Of a stretch of DNA of 64,000 nucleotides, positions 25,031 through 34,397 are shown piece after piece (positions within the stretch are counted from its first letter, which is position 1; each line of letters starts with the position of its first letter). The position numbers and the translations under genes were made by a program. This DNA is from Deltaproteobacteria bacterium (GTDB lineage: Bacteria; Myxococcota_A; UBA796; GCA-2862545), in NCBI GenBank assembly GCA_007693595.1, contig REDI01000032.1, forward strand, positions 49,302 to 113,301. Direction: 5' to 3'. The notes under the pieces are model-generated. The model was not told the origin of the DNA. It saw nothing but the letters and a program-made list of their open reading frames with translations, and made no database searches.

Positions 25031-27415
25031 ATGGCTGAGTACATTCGCTGGTTCAACGAAATCACCTACAACGATGTCCCCGTCGTCGGAGGAAAGAACG
25101 CCTCGTTGGGCGAGATGACCCGCTCGTTGGTCGCGGCGGGTATCCGCGTGCCCGACGGCTTCGCGATCACCGCCGAGGCCTACCGATACGTCGTGCGCTT
25201 CAACGAGCTCGACCAAGAAATCGGCGACCTGATCGATCAGATGAGCGACGGTCGGATCTCGCTCCGCGAGACCGGGCACCGCATCCGGGCTGCCCTGGTC
25301 GGTGCCGAGATCCCCCCGGATCTCCGCCATGAGATCCTCCGAGCCTACCTTGAGCTGTCGCGTCGCTTTGGCGTCGAAGCCGCCGACGTGGCCGTGCGCT
25401 CCTCCTCCACGGCTGAAGATCTGCCCGATGCCAGCTTCGCCGGTCAGCAAGAGACCTTCCTCAACGTCACCGACGCCGACGACCTCCTCGTGACGGTCCG
25501 CCGGTGCTTCGCCAGCCTCTTCACGGACCGAGCCATCTACTATCGCCAAGAGAAGGGCTTTGAGCACCTCTCTGTGGCCCTATCGATCGGCATCCAGAAG
25601 ATGGCCCGCTCCGATCGAGGCGCGGCCGGGGTCGCCTTTACGCTCGACACCGAGACCGGCTTTCCCGATGTGGTGGTGATCGATGCCGCCTACGGGCTCG
25701 GCGAGAGCGTGGTGGGCGGGCTCGTCACCCCCGACGAGTACCGCGTCTTCAAGCCGCTCCTCACTCAGGCCGAGGCGAGCCCCATCTTCGAGAAACGCCT
25801 GGGACGCAAAGAGACCACCCTGATCTATGCCGGTCGAGGCGAACAGGGCCGCACCCGTCGGGTGATCACGCCCGAGCACCTCCGTGACCGCTTCGTCCTG
25901 AGCGACGAGCAGATCCTCACCCTCGCGCGTTGGGCGCGAAAGATCGAGCAACACTACGGCTGTCCTATGGACGTGGAGTGGGCCCTCGACGGGGACACGG
26001 GCGAGCTCTTCGTCGTGCAGGCCCGACCTGAGACCGTTCAGTCGCGTGTGGGGGCGGGCACGCTCAAGACCTGGGAGTTGCGCGAGTCCGCCGAGCCCCT
26101 GTGCGAGGGAACGGCAGTGGGGCAGGGGATCGCCGCGGGTCGGGTCCGCATGCTGCGCGACGCCAGCCAGGCCGATCAGCTTGAAGAAGGCGATATCCTC
26201 GTCACGGGCATGACCGATCCAGATTGGGTGCCCATCATGAAACGCGCAGCCGCCATCGTCACCGACGCAGGGGGGCGCACCAGCCACGCCGCCATCGTCA
26301 GCCGCGAGCTCGGGATCCCCGCCATCGTTGGCTGTGGCGACGCCACGGAGCGCCTCGTCGACAGGCAGGCGGTGACCGCTTCGTGCGCCGAAGGGGACCG
26401 AGGCTTCGTCTACCCCGGCCAGCTCCAGTTCGAGGCGCGCGAGGTCGACACGACCAACCTGCCCACCACCCGAACCAAGGTCCAGATGATCGTCGGCAGC
26501 CCGCAGACGGCCTTCCGCTGGTGGAACATCCCCTTCGAAGGGGTTGGGCTCGCCCGGATGGAGTTCATCATCAACGGGGTCATCCGCGCCCACCCCCTCG
26601 CGCTGCTCGACCTCGATCGCGGCGAGCTCCGCGACGAAGAGGCTGCCGCCGAGATCCGCGAGCTTATCCGGGGCTTCCCCAGCGGCGAGGCCTTCTTCGT
26701 CGATCGCCTCGCCCGGGGCATGGCGGGGATCGCCGCCGCCTGTTGGCCCCATCCGGTCATCGTGCGCATGAGCGACTTCAAGACCAATGAGTACGCCGAC
26801 CTGATCGGAGGGCGAGCCTACGAGCCCGTCGAGGCCAACCCCATGCTCGGCTGGCGGGGGGCATCCCGCTACTACTCCACCGAGTATCGGCCCGGCTTCG
26901 ACCTGGAGTGCCGCGCGCTGCGCATGGCGCGCCTCGACATGGGCTTCTCCAATCTCACCCCGATGATCCCCTTCTGCCGCACCCCCCAAGAGGCGGATCG
27001 GGTGCTCGAGGTCATGGCCACCAACGGGCTTGAGCGCGGTGTCGATGGGCTCCAGGTCTTCGTGATGATCGAGGTGCCGAGCAACGTCATCCTCGCCGAT
27101 CAGTTCGCGGAGCGATTCGATGGCTTCTCGATCGGCAGCAACGACCTCACCCAGCTCACCCTCGGGGTCGATCGGGACTCCTCGCGCCTGGCTCCGCTCT
27201 TCGATGGGCAGCACGAGGCGGTCAAGCGCATGCTGCGCAGCGTGATCAAGGTCGCCAACGACACCGGCACCAAGATCGGACTGTGCGGGCAGGAGCCCTC
27301 AGACCACCCAGAGTTCGCGAAGTTCCTCGTCGAGTGCGGGATCGACGCGATCAGCGTCAACCCCGACAGCTTGGTTCGCGTTCGAATGCACGTCGCCGAG
27401 GCCGAGGCCGGCTGA
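25031..27415 (+). CDS. ppsA: Phosphoenolpyruvate synthase
   Basis: 794 residues, matching E. coli PpsA in size. The N-terminal ATP-binding domain starts GGKNASLGEMTRSL and has RSSSTAEDLPDASFAGQQETFLNV. The swivelling domain carries phospho-His419 in GGRTSHAAIVSRELG. The C-terminal TIM barrel has catalytic Cys752 in GLCGQEPSDHPEFA. It makes PEP from pyruvate and ATP for gluconeogenesis. The ATG at 25031 is chosen for a GGGAG 6-7 bases upstream; an in-frame ATG at 25001 lacks one. The tandem repeat just upstream may affect its leader. Confidence 0.96.
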   Translation: MAEYIRWFNEITYNDVPVVGGKNASLGEMTRSLVAAGIRVPDGFAITAEAYRYVVRFNELDQEIGDLIDQMSDGRISLRETGHRIRAALVGAEIPPDLRHEILRAYLELSRRFGVEAADVAVRSSSTAEDLPDASFAGQQETFLNVTDADDLLVTVRRCFASLFTDRAIYYRQEKGFEHLSVALSIGIQKMARSDRGAAGVAFTLDTETGFPDVVVIDAAYGLGESVVGGLVTPDEYRVFKPLLTQAEASPIFEKRLGRKETTLIYAGRGEQGRTRRVITPEHLRDRFVLSDEQILTLARWARKIEQHYGCPMDVEWALDGDTGELFVVQARPETVQSRVGAGTLKTWELRESAEPLCEGTAVGQGIAAGRVRMLRDASQADQLEEGDILVTGMTDPDWVPIMKRAAAIVTDAGGRTSHAAIVSRELGIPAIVGCGDATERLVDRQAVTASCAEGDRGFVYPGQLQFEAREVDTTNLPTTRTKVQMIVGSPQTAFRWWNIPFEGVGLARMEFIINGVIRAHPLALLDLDRGELRDEEAAAEIRELIRGFPSGEAFFVDRLARGMAGIAAACWPHPVIVRMSDFKTNEYADLIGGRAYEPVEANPMLGWRGASRYYSTEYRPGFDLECRALRMARLDMGFSNLTPMIPFCRTPQEADRVLEVMATNGLERGVDGLQVFVMIEVPSNVILADQFAERFDGFSIGSNDLTQLTLGVDRDSSRLAPLFDGQHEAVKRMLRSVIKVANDTGTKIGLCGQEPSDHPEFAKFLVECGIDAISVNPDSLVRVRMHVAEAEAG

Positions 27416-27422
27416 CCGCAGC

Positions 27423-27456
27423 TCAGGTGGGCGGCTGAGTCAGGTGGGCGGCTGAG
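27423..27456. repeat. 17-bp tandem duplication over a stop codon
   Basis: The 17-base word TCAGGTGGGCGGCTGAG occurs twice in a row (27423-27439 and 27440-27456). The right copy supplies the end and stop codon of the small membrane-protein gene; the left copy is just downstream of it. Confidence 0.9.
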
Positions 27457-27766
27457 GAGGGCGAGCGCGCGCGCGCCGGATCGAGAGTCCGAGCAAGCCC
27501 AGGCCGGCGAGGAGGAGCAGGGCGGCGGAGCCGACGTGGACTCGATCCGACCAGGTCTGGACTTGCCAGAGGACCTGGGGGATCTCTTGGACCGGGACGG
27601 AGCGGGTGATCCAGGTGACCCAGACGTACAGCGCGGCTTGCGCGATGACGACGAGCAGCATGCCTGCGCGAAGCGCCGCTCGGGCCCACCCCGGCACGCC
27701 GCCCAGACGATCGAGGATCACCTGCCACAGCCCCAGGGCGGCGACGATGAGCAGGATCTCGAGCAC
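27440..27766 (-). CDS. Small membrane protein
   Basis: 108 residues with three predicted membrane segments (about 1-18, 32-52 and 78-95), separated by a short loop and a stretch with WVTWITRSVPVQEIPQVLWQVQTW, and an Arg-rich C-terminus (RRARARPPQPPT). No family was recognised. It is divergent from the olefin operon, with 149 bases between. A longer overlapping frame (27423-27917) is low-complexity Arg/Pro sequence and was not accepted. Confidence 0.6.
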   Translation of the reverse strand: MLEILLIVAALGLWQVILDRLGGVPGWARAALRAGMLLVVIAQAALYVWVTWITRSVPVQEIPQVLWQVQTWSDRVHVGSAALLLLAGLGLLGLSIRRARARPPQPPT

Positions 27767-27915
27767 TCGGTCCTCCTGGGCTCTGGGGTAGCGCCTTGGG
27801 CGCGCCCGTCCAGCGGTGAGGAGGGGGCGGTGGTGGCTCCGCGCAAGCTGTCCGTCGGGGATCGGTTATGCGCCGGTGCCCCGACGCGCGGCCCGCGGCT
27901 CGGGGAGGAGAGGCC

Positions 27916-28932
27916 ATGCGCTACCAGCACGTCGCCATCGAGGGGATCGCCCATGTGCTGCCCCCGCATACCATCACCAGCGAAGATCTCGAGTCTCGCC
28001 TCACGGGCATGATGCGCAAGCTCGGCTTCCCGCCTGGCACCATCGAAAAGCTCACCGGCGTCCGGGAGCGTCGGTGGTGGGATCCCGGGGTTAAGTGCTC
28101 CCAGGGTGCCGCGCTGGCCGCCGATCGCGTCATGCAGAAGTGTGGGGTTCGCCCCGATCAGATCCAGGCCCTCGTCAACGGCTCGGTGAGCCGCGACTAT
28201 CTCGAACCCGCCACCGCGACCTTGGTGGCGGGGCAGCTCGGGCTCGGTCCTGGCTGTATGAACTTCGATGTCACCAACGCCTGTCTGGGCTTCCTCAACG
28301 GCATGGTCGCGGTCGCGAACATGATCGAGCTAGGCCAGATCGAGACCGGCATGGTCGTCGCCAGCGAGGTCACCCGCGAGGGCATCGAGCACACCCTCAC
28401 GCGCCTCGACGGGGCCGAGGTCACGAGCGATGACTTCCGAAACAACTTCGCGAGCCTTACGCTAGGATCCGCAGCGGTCGCCTGCATCTTGCGGCGAGCG
28501 GACCGCAGCAGCTCCCCTCATCGGCTCACCGGCGGGGTCTGGAAGGCCGACACGACCCACAACGACCTCTGCGTAGCCTCCCATCTCGAGATGCGGGCTG
28601 ACGCTCACGGCCTGCTGGTGCATGGGGTCGACTGTGCGGTCGGTACCTGGCCTCTCGCCGTCGCAGAGTTCGGGTGGAACCAAGCCCCCCCCGACGAGAT
28701 CATCTTCCACCAAGTCGGGCTGACCCACTTCGTCAAGACCTTCGAGCGCTTGAGTCTTCCCCTCGACAGAGCGCTAGTGACGTTTCCGTATCTCGGCAAT
28801 ACCGGCCCCGTCTCGGTGCCTGTGACCTTGGCCATCGGCGAGGCCCAGGGCCGCATCCAGCCGGGTCAGACCATCGCGCTCTTCGGCGTGGGTTCGGGCC
28901 TGGGTAGCCTAATTTTGGAGGTGAAGTGGTGA
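27916..28932 (+). CDS. oleA: OleA, acyl-CoA head-to-head condensing thiolase-fold enzyme
   Basis: 338 residues, the OleA length. The start follows GGAGGAG. Catalytic Cys123 (TNACLGFLNG), His265 (IFHQVG) and Asn295 (YLGNTGPVS) form the thiolase-fold triad. Glu97 in SRDYLEPATA matches the glutamate, 26 residues before the Cys, that is special to OleA as opposed to FabH. It condenses two long-chain acyl-CoAs to a 2-alkyl-3-ketoacid, the first step of long-chain olefin synthesis. The gene heads oleABCD; its stop overlaps the oleB start. Confidence 0.93.
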   Translation: MRYQHVAIEGIAHVLPPHTITSEDLESRLTGMMRKLGFPPGTIEKLTGVRERRWWDPGVKCSQGAALAADRVMQKCGVRPDQIQALVNGSVSRDYLEPATATLVAGQLGLGPGCMNFDVTNACLGFLNGMVAVANMIELGQIETGMVVASEVTREGIEHTLTRLDGAEVTSDDFRNNFASLTLGSAAVACILRRADRSSSPHRLTGGVWKADTTHNDLCVASHLEMRADAHGLLVHGVDCAVGTWPLAVAEFGWNQAPPDEIIFHQVGLTHFVKTFERLSLPLDRALVTFPYLGNTGPVSVPVTLAIGEAQGRIQPGQTIALFGVGSGLGSLILEVKW

Positions 28933-29885
28933 ACGCAACCGACGAGTCCTTCATCCCCGCCGATGATCGCTACGACGCCCTCCCGGACCAGGTCAAGGAG
29001 CTCTACCCTTGGCGAGGGCAGCTCTTCACCCAACACCCTCATGGTCATAAGCAGCGGATCATCGATGTGGGCGAGGGTCCTACCCTGCTCTTCGTGCACG
29101 GCAACCCGACATGGTCGTTCTACTGGCGCACCCTGATCGAGCCCCTTTCGCAACACCATCGCTGCGTCGCTGTCGATCACATCGGGTGTGGCCTCTCCGA
29201 CAAGCCCCAGGGTTGGGACTACCACCTCCGCGATCACCAAGCGAACCTCGCCCGAATCATCGAAGCCTTGGATCTGCGCGACGTCACCCTGGTCTGTCAC
29301 GACTGGGGTGGGCCGATCGGCTACGGCGGCGCGCTCGCACACCGAGACCGCTTCAAGCGGTTCATCGTCTTCAATACTCTCTCGCGCTTCGGCGACTTCC
29401 CTCTTTCTATTCGCTCGATGCGCTGGCCCCTCGTGGGCCCCTTGGCCGTCCGAGGCTTCAACGCCTTCCTACGGTTCGCCCTCAAGAAGGGGTCTGCCCG
29501 CCCCGAGCAATACGACGGGCCGATCGGGCAGGGCTACCTGGCACCCTACGGCAACTGGAAGGATCGCGTGGCGATCCAGCGTTTCGTCGAAGACATCCCC
29601 ATCGAGGCCGGCCACCCGACCTACTGGGCTCGCGAAGACCTCCAGGCTGGCATCAAGGGCCTGTCGGATCGGCCTCATCTCATCATCTGGGGCAAGCAGG
29701 ACTTCGTCTTCCACCACGACTTCCTGAACGGCTGGAAGGACACCGTTCCCGCTGCCGAGGTGCACGAGCTCGAAGACGCCAACCACTTCGTCGTCGAAGA
29801 CGCACACGAACGGATCGTGCCCTGGATCCAAGACTGGCTGGCGCGTCATCCCCTGGGCGGCGATGGCCCTGAGAGCGAAGAGTAG
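28929..29885 (+). CDS. oleB: OleB, beta-lactone decarboxylase (alpha/beta hydrolase)
   Basis: 318 residues with the haloalkane-dehalogenase-type hydrolase fold. HGNPTWSFYW is the oxyanion loop, Asp125 in VCHDWGGP is the nucleophile, Asp258 (GKQDFVFHH) is the likely acid, and His286 (EDANHFVVEDA) is the base. The GTG at 28929 overlaps the oleA stop as GTGA and sits 7 bases after GGAGG; an in-frame GTG at 28926 is the alternative. OleB decarboxylates the cis beta-lactone to the internal olefin. It is a separate gene here, not fused to OleC as in some Actinobacteria. Confidence 0.9.
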   Translation: MNATDESFIPADDRYDALPDQVKELYPWRGQLFTQHPHGHKQRIIDVGEGPTLLFVHGNPTWSFYWRTLIEPLSQHHRCVAVDHIGCGLSDKPQGWDYHLRDHQANLARIIEALDLRDVTLVCHDWGGPIGYGGALAHRDRFKRFIVFNTLSRFGDFPLSIRSMRWPLVGPLAVRGFNAFLRFALKKGSARPEQYDGPIGQGYLAPYGNWKDRVAIQRFVEDIPIEAGHPTYWAREDLQAGIKGLSDRPHLIIWGKQDFVFHHDFLNGWKDTVPAAEVHELEDANHFVVEDAHERIVPWIQDWLARHPLGGDGPESEE

Positions 29886-29984
29886 GCGATAGGGCGGGCC
29901 TCCCCGGACACTTTGCCCTCGCGCTTCGGAGAGGCTGCGTTATACGGCCCGGCCGAGGAAGAGCCTTGGCCGCGGAGAGGTCTG

Positions 29985-31676
29985 ATGTCTAGCCTGCGAA
30001 ACGTCTCTGAACACCTGCGCCGCCACGCCGAGGAACGGGGGGAGCAGCCGGCGCTGATCGTGCCCGATGGAGCCGGCTGGAGCAGCATCACCTACCGGGA
30101 GCTCAACGCGAGGGTCGATCGTTTCGCCCACGGCTTCGTCGCCAAGGGGCTGAAGCGGGGCGATCGGGTGCTCTTCCTCGTCAAGCCGGGGATCGAGTTC
30201 TATGCGGCCCTCTTCGGCCTCTTTCGCATGGGGGCCATCCCGGTCCTAATGGATCCCGGCATGGGGCTGCCCGCGCTCCTTCAGTGCATCGAGCAGGCGG
30301 CCCCGCGTGCCGTGCTCGCCCTGCCGATCGTCCATCTCGTGCGGCTGCTCAAGCGCAAGCACTTCCACAGCGCTGAGATCTTCATTACGGCGGGCACCCG
30401 GTGGCTCTGGGGCGGCTCGACCCTCAAGCAGTGCCTCTCCGACAACACCCAGCCCTACGCCATCGAGCCCGATCGATCCGCCTCCGACGAAGGATTCATC
30501 GCCTTCACCTCCGGCTCCACCGGCCCGCCCAAGGGCGTCAGCTTCGTTCAGCGCATGTTCCTGAACCAGGCCCACATGCTCAAGGAGCGCTTCTCGATGG
30601 GCCACGACACGGTCACCGTCGAGTGCTTCGCGGCCTTCGTGATCTTCGATCTCGCCATCGGCATGACGGTCGTGATCCCCGACATGGACCTCTCCAAGCC
30701 CGCCAAGGCCGATCCTGCCAAGGTCGCGCGCGCGATCACCGAGCATAAGGCCACCTCCGCCTTTGCCTCGCCCGTCGTCTGGCAGAACGTGGCGCGTTGG
30801 GCGCAGCGCGAAGGGGCGACGCTGCCATCCCTCGAGCGGGTGCTCACCGCGGGAGCTCCGATCCCCGCCGATCTCCACCGCCGCTTCCGCGACATCCTCT
30901 CGGAAGGGGTCGAGGTCCACACCCCCTACGGCGCCACCGAGGCCCTTCCGGTCGCGACCATCGGCAGCGAGACCGTGCTGGGCGAGACCTGGGAGCGCAC
31001 CTCGAAGGGCCATGGAACCTGCGTGGGCACCGCTTTCGCCGGAGTCACCGTCGAGGTGATCCCGATCACGGACGATCCCATCGCGCAGTGGTCCGACGAG
31101 CTCCGGCTCCCCGTGGGCGAGGTCGGCGAAATCACGGTCTTCGCGCCCATCGTCAGCCCCGAGTACAAGGACCGCCCCGACGCCAACGCGGTCTCCAAGA
31201 TCACCCGCGATGGCCAGATAGGGCACCGCATGGGGGACCTGGGCTACCTCGACGACCAGGGTCGGCTGTGGTTCTGCGGGCGCAAGAGCCACGCCTTGTG
31301 GGTCGATCCAGAGCACCTCCCCGAATCGGCGTCTCACCCCGAAGGCCTCCTTCCCGCCGTCCCGGTCGAGGGCGTGTTCAACGAGCACAGCAAGGTGCTG
31401 CGCACCGCCTTGGTCGGGATCGGGGAGCGTGGAGCCCAGGAGCCGGTCCTGTGCGTCGAGCTCGAGGCAGGCGAGGCCTGGACCGATGGACTCGAGGCCG
31501 AGATCCTGGCGATGGCCGAAGGTACGCGCTGGGAAGGGGTGGTCCGCCGAGTGCTGCACAGCGCCGGCTTCCCGACCGACGCCCGACACAACTCAAAGAT
31601 CAAGCGTGAGGAGCTGCGCGCATGGGCTGGTGAGCAGACCCGCGCGCTTCCCCAGGCACAAGGAGACGCCGCATGA
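29985..31676 (+). CDS. oleC: OleC, beta-lactone synthetase (AMP-dependent)
   Basis: 563 residues of the acyl-CoA synthetase superfamily. Adenylation motifs are FTSGSTGPPKGVSF, TPYGATEALP and GDLGYLDDQGRLWFCGRKSHAL. The ATG at 29985 is preceded by GGAGAGG; longer in-frame options upstream lack one. In OleC the motor is not CoA ligation but ring closure of the 2-alkyl-3-hydroxyacid to a cis beta-lactone, using ATP. It follows oleB after 99 bases and its stop overlaps oleD as ATGA. Confidence 0.92.
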   Translation: MSSLRNVSEHLRRHAEERGEQPALIVPDGAGWSSITYRELNARVDRFAHGFVAKGLKRGDRVLFLVKPGIEFYAALFGLFRMGAIPVLMDPGMGLPALLQCIEQAAPRAVLALPIVHLVRLLKRKHFHSAEIFITAGTRWLWGGSTLKQCLSDNTQPYAIEPDRSASDEGFIAFTSGSTGPPKGVSFVQRMFLNQAHMLKERFSMGHDTVTVECFAAFVIFDLAIGMTVVIPDMDLSKPAKADPAKVARAITEHKATSAFASPVVWQNVARWAQREGATLPSLERVLTAGAPIPADLHRRFRDILSEGVEVHTPYGATEALPVATIGSETVLGETWERTSKGHGTCVGTAFAGVTVEVIPITDDPIAQWSDELRLPVGEVGEITVFAPIVSPEYKDRPDANAVSKITRDGQIGHRMGDLGYLDDQGRLWFCGRKSHALWVDPEHLPESASHPEGLLPAVPVEGVFNEHSKVLRTALVGIGERGAQEPVLCVELEAGEAWTDGLEAEILAMAEGTRWEGVVRRVLHSAGFPTDARHNSKIKREELRAWAGEQTRALPQAQGDAA

Positions 31677-32689
31677 AGGCACTGGTTACCGGCGGAGGAG
31701 GATTCCTGGGTCGCCGCATCGTCGAGCTGCTGATCGAGCAAGGGCACGACGTGAGCTTCCTCGCGCGGGGGCACTACCCCGAGGTCGAGGCCCTCGGAGC
31801 CCGAGGCTTCCAGATCGACCTCGCGGATCGATCCGCTCTCGACGAGGCGGTCGATGGGGTCGACGTGATCTTTCACGTCGCGGCGAAGGCGGGGGTCTGG
31901 GGAGACCGCGAGAGCTTCTACAAGATCAACGTCGATGGCACTCGGAACCTGCTCGATGCCGCCGAGGCGGCCAAGGTGCCGCGCTTCGTCTACACCAGCA
32001 CCCCCTCGGTCGTGAGCTACGACAGCGACATCGAGAACGGGCCCCAGGACCTCCCCTACGCCAAGTCCTACAAGGCCTGGTACCCCGCGTCGAAGGCCGA
32101 GGCCGAGCGGATGGTCCTCAAGGCGAACAGTCGACATCTCGCCACGGTCTCGCTGCGACCGCACCTGATCTTCGGGCCTCGCGATCCCCACCTCTTACCA
32201 CGCTTCGTCCAGGCAGCCCTCGCGGGTCGGCTGAGGATCATCGGCAACGGCGAGAACAAGGTGGACTTCACTTACGTCGACAACGCCGCATGGGCGCACC
32301 TCGACGCGGCCGATGCGCTCACGGACCACACCGCCCCCTGTGCGGGCAAGGCCTACTTCATCAGCAACGATGAGCCGGTGCCCCTGTGGGGGTGGTTCAA
32401 CGAGCTCTTGGGTGAGCTCGACGTCCCCCCTGTGAGCAAGCGGATCGGTCATGGGCTCGCCAAGGGGCTGTTTACCGCCGTCGAGACGGCTCACAAGCTG
32501 CTCCCCTTGGGCGAGCCGACCGTGACCTCCTTCCTCGCCGACGCCATGGCGACGAGCCACTGGTTCGATCAGGAGCCCGCCAAGCGCGACTTCAACTACT
32601 CGATCCGGGTGAGCATGGACGAGGCCATGGCCCCGACCGCTGCCTACCTGAAGGAGCACACGGTGGAGCCCTTCGGGAAGGGGACCTAG
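31673..32689 (+). CDS. oleD: OleD, NADPH-dependent 2-alkyl-3-ketoacid reductase (SDR)
   Basis: 338 residues, extended short-chain dehydrogenase. The Rossmann motif is GGGGFLGRR (residues 7-15). STPSVV holds the catalytic Ser/Thr region, and Tyr137 and Lys141 (YPASK) complete the active site. DFTYVDNAAWAHLDA is the usual 3beta-HSD-like segment. The ATG overlaps the oleC stop (ATGA). It reduces the OleA product to the beta-hydroxyacid used by OleC. The order A-B-C-D agrees with other proteobacterial clusters. Confidence 0.93.
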   Translation: MKALVTGGGGFLGRRIVELLIEQGHDVSFLARGHYPEVEALGARGFQIDLADRSALDEAVDGVDVIFHVAAKAGVWGDRESFYKINVDGTRNLLDAAEAAKVPRFVYTSTPSVVSYDSDIENGPQDLPYAKSYKAWYPASKAEAERMVLKANSRHLATVSLRPHLIFGPRDPHLLPRFVQAALAGRLRIIGNGENKVDFTYVDNAAWAHLDAADALTDHTAPCAGKAYFISNDEPVPLWGWFNELLGELDVPPVSKRIGHGLAKGLFTAVETAHKLLPLGEPTVTSFLADAMATSHWFDQEPAKRDFNYSIRVSMDEAMAPTAAYLKEHTVEPFGKGT

Positions 32690-32708
32690 CCGCCTTGGCT
32701 CTTCGGGC

Positions 32709-34283
32709 TCAGGGCGCGCGGACCACCTCGCCGCGCCCGTCGACCCAGACGGTGATCTCGGAGCCGCAGCCCTCTTGTCCGATGCAGCGCTGCGGGTTCT
32801 CGCCGACGATCTCCCCGGCCCAGAAGGTGAAGCCGGCGATCGCCTCGGCCTCGGTCAGGGCTTGGTCGGGTCTCCAGCCCCCCTCCGGTCGCCCCTCGGC
32901 GTTCACCCGTTGGGTCGCAGCGAGGATCCCCAGCGCGGGATCGGGGGACTCGACGGGAAAGTCACTGCCGAGCACCAGCCGTGCGCCCGCCTTGTCCAGG
33001 GCGCGCCAGGCATAGCTGTCCTCGACCCGCGAGGGCCCGAGCCGCGCGACCGCCCAGGCGTGATCGCTGGTGGCGTGGGTCGGCTGCACCGAGGCGATGA
33101 TGTTCAGGGGCCCAAGTCGCGCGCGGTCGGAAGCCGCGACCACCTGGGCGTGCTCCAGACGGAGCGGGACGGCGCTCGCCTCGGGGACAGCCCGTCGCGC
33201 AGCCTCGAAGGCGTCGATGACGTCGCGTGCGGCGGCGTCACCGATGGCGTGCACCGCGAGCTGTGCCCGGACCCTCAAGCAACGGATGGCGAGATCGGCG
33301 AGGGCCTCGCGGGAGGTGATCGCGAGGCCTCGGGTCTGGGGCTCGTCGGCATAGGGCTCGAGCAGGTGGGCCCCGCGGCTCCCGAGCGCGCCGTCGGCGT
33401 AGGCCTTGATGCCGACGATGCTCAGTCGCCCCTCGTCGAGCGGACCCTCGCGCAAGAGGACCTCGGCGGCCTGGCTCGAAGGCGAGAGGTAGGCGTCGAT
33501 GCGCACCCTGAGCTGTCCTTGAGCGTTGAGGGCGCGGTAGGCCGAGAGGGTGGTGTCGTCGACCCCCATGTCATGGGCCCCCGCGAGCCCCAGCCCGAGC
33601 ATGGTCTCTTGGGCGGTGCGCAACCAGCCGATCACCTGATCGACGCTCGGCTCGGGGACGGGGACCAGGCTCGCGGCGGTGTCGATCAGCACGCCGGTCG
33701 GGGCCCCCGAGGGGTCACGCAGGATCCGCCCTCCCTTGGGATCGGGAGTGTCTCGAGTGATCCCCGCGGCTCGAAGGGCAGCCTGGTTCACCCAAGCGGC
33801 GTGGCCATCGACTCGGCGGAGCACCGTGGGTCGCTCGCCGGTGATCGGATCGAGGTGGGCTGCCGTGGGCCATGCCCCCTGCGGCGCGTCGGGCCACTCA
33901 TTCTGATCCCAGCCACGTCCAAGGATCCATCCGTCTTCGGTCGATGCGACCCGATCGGCCACCGCCTGGAGGGTCTTGGAGAAGGTCGGCAGCCCCTGAA
34001 GGTCGAGATCGTCGATCTTGCGTCCTAGCCCTGCGGGATGAGCGTGGGCGTCGACGAAGGCGGCGGTGATGCGGTCGACCTTGCGGGGTTCGACCCCCTC
34101 GGGGGGCTCGGAGACGACCCGGAGCTGCCCTTGGTGCAGGTGGATCACCGCCTGCTGGGGGGAGGGGAGGGGGCTGCCGAGCCATGCCTCGCCCTGGATC
34201 CAGATCCCAGGGGGAGGATCGGGCGGATGGGTAGGGGGGCTGGGCGTGGCACAGCCGAGCAGGAGGAGGGGAAGGGTTCGCAT
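32709..34283 (-). CDS. Amidohydrolase-family lipoprotein (YtcJ-like)
   Basis: 524 residues. MRTLPLLLLGC is a short lipoprotein signal with lipobox LLGC. The metallo-hydrolase domain has VDAHAHPAG (first metal site), an invariant Arg-rich strand (TVLRRVDGHAAWVNQ), GIKAYADGALGSRGA, AVHAIGDAAARDVIDAFE (HaIGD), EHAQVVA, and VLGSDFPVESPDP. These are the signatures of the amidohydrolase_3 group. Substrates of the family vary (N-formyl or amide bonds) and cannot be told. The ATG at 34283 has GAGGT upstream. It runs convergent to oleD. Confidence 0.87.
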   Translation of the reverse strand: MRTLPLLLLGCATPSPPTHPPDPPPGIWIQGEAWLGSPLPSPQQAVIHLHQGQLRVVSEPPEGVEPRKVDRITAAFVDAHAHPAGLGRKIDDLDLQGLPTFSKTLQAVADRVASTEDGWILGRGWDQNEWPDAPQGAWPTAAHLDPITGERPTVLRRVDGHAAWVNQAALRAAGITRDTPDPKGGRILRDPSGAPTGVLIDTAASLVPVPEPSVDQVIGWLRTAQETMLGLGLAGAHDMGVDDTTLSAYRALNAQGQLRVRIDAYLSPSSQAAEVLLREGPLDEGRLSIVGIKAYADGALGSRGAHLLEPYADEPQTRGLAITSREALADLAIRCLRVRAQLAVHAIGDAAARDVIDAFEAARRAVPEASAVPLRLEHAQVVAASDRARLGPLNIIASVQPTHATSDHAWAVARLGPSRVEDSYAWRALDKAGARLVLGSDFPVESPDPALGILAATQRVNAEGRPEGGWRPDQALTEAEAIAGFTFWAGEIVGENPQRCIGQEGCGSEITVWVDGRGEVVRAP

Positions 34284-34397
34284 GGGGACCTCGATAAGGC
34301 GTAGCACCCGTGGTCTACGATGCGGTGTGACGGTACGATAGCGGTAGCGACTCGCGCCCGACCCGCTCTACGCGTCTATCACTCGCAGGACCCGACC

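Noticed and set aside
24494..25567. Long reverse-strand frame through the tandem repeat (357 residues)
   Set aside because: Made of repeat translation plus the antisense of ppsA; no Shine-Dalgarno; the 73-base period shifts frame in each copy.
27423..27917. Reverse frame of 164 residues
   Set aside because: Low-complexity Arg/Pro sequence with no family match; the better-supported membrane protein at 27440-27766 lies in another frame.
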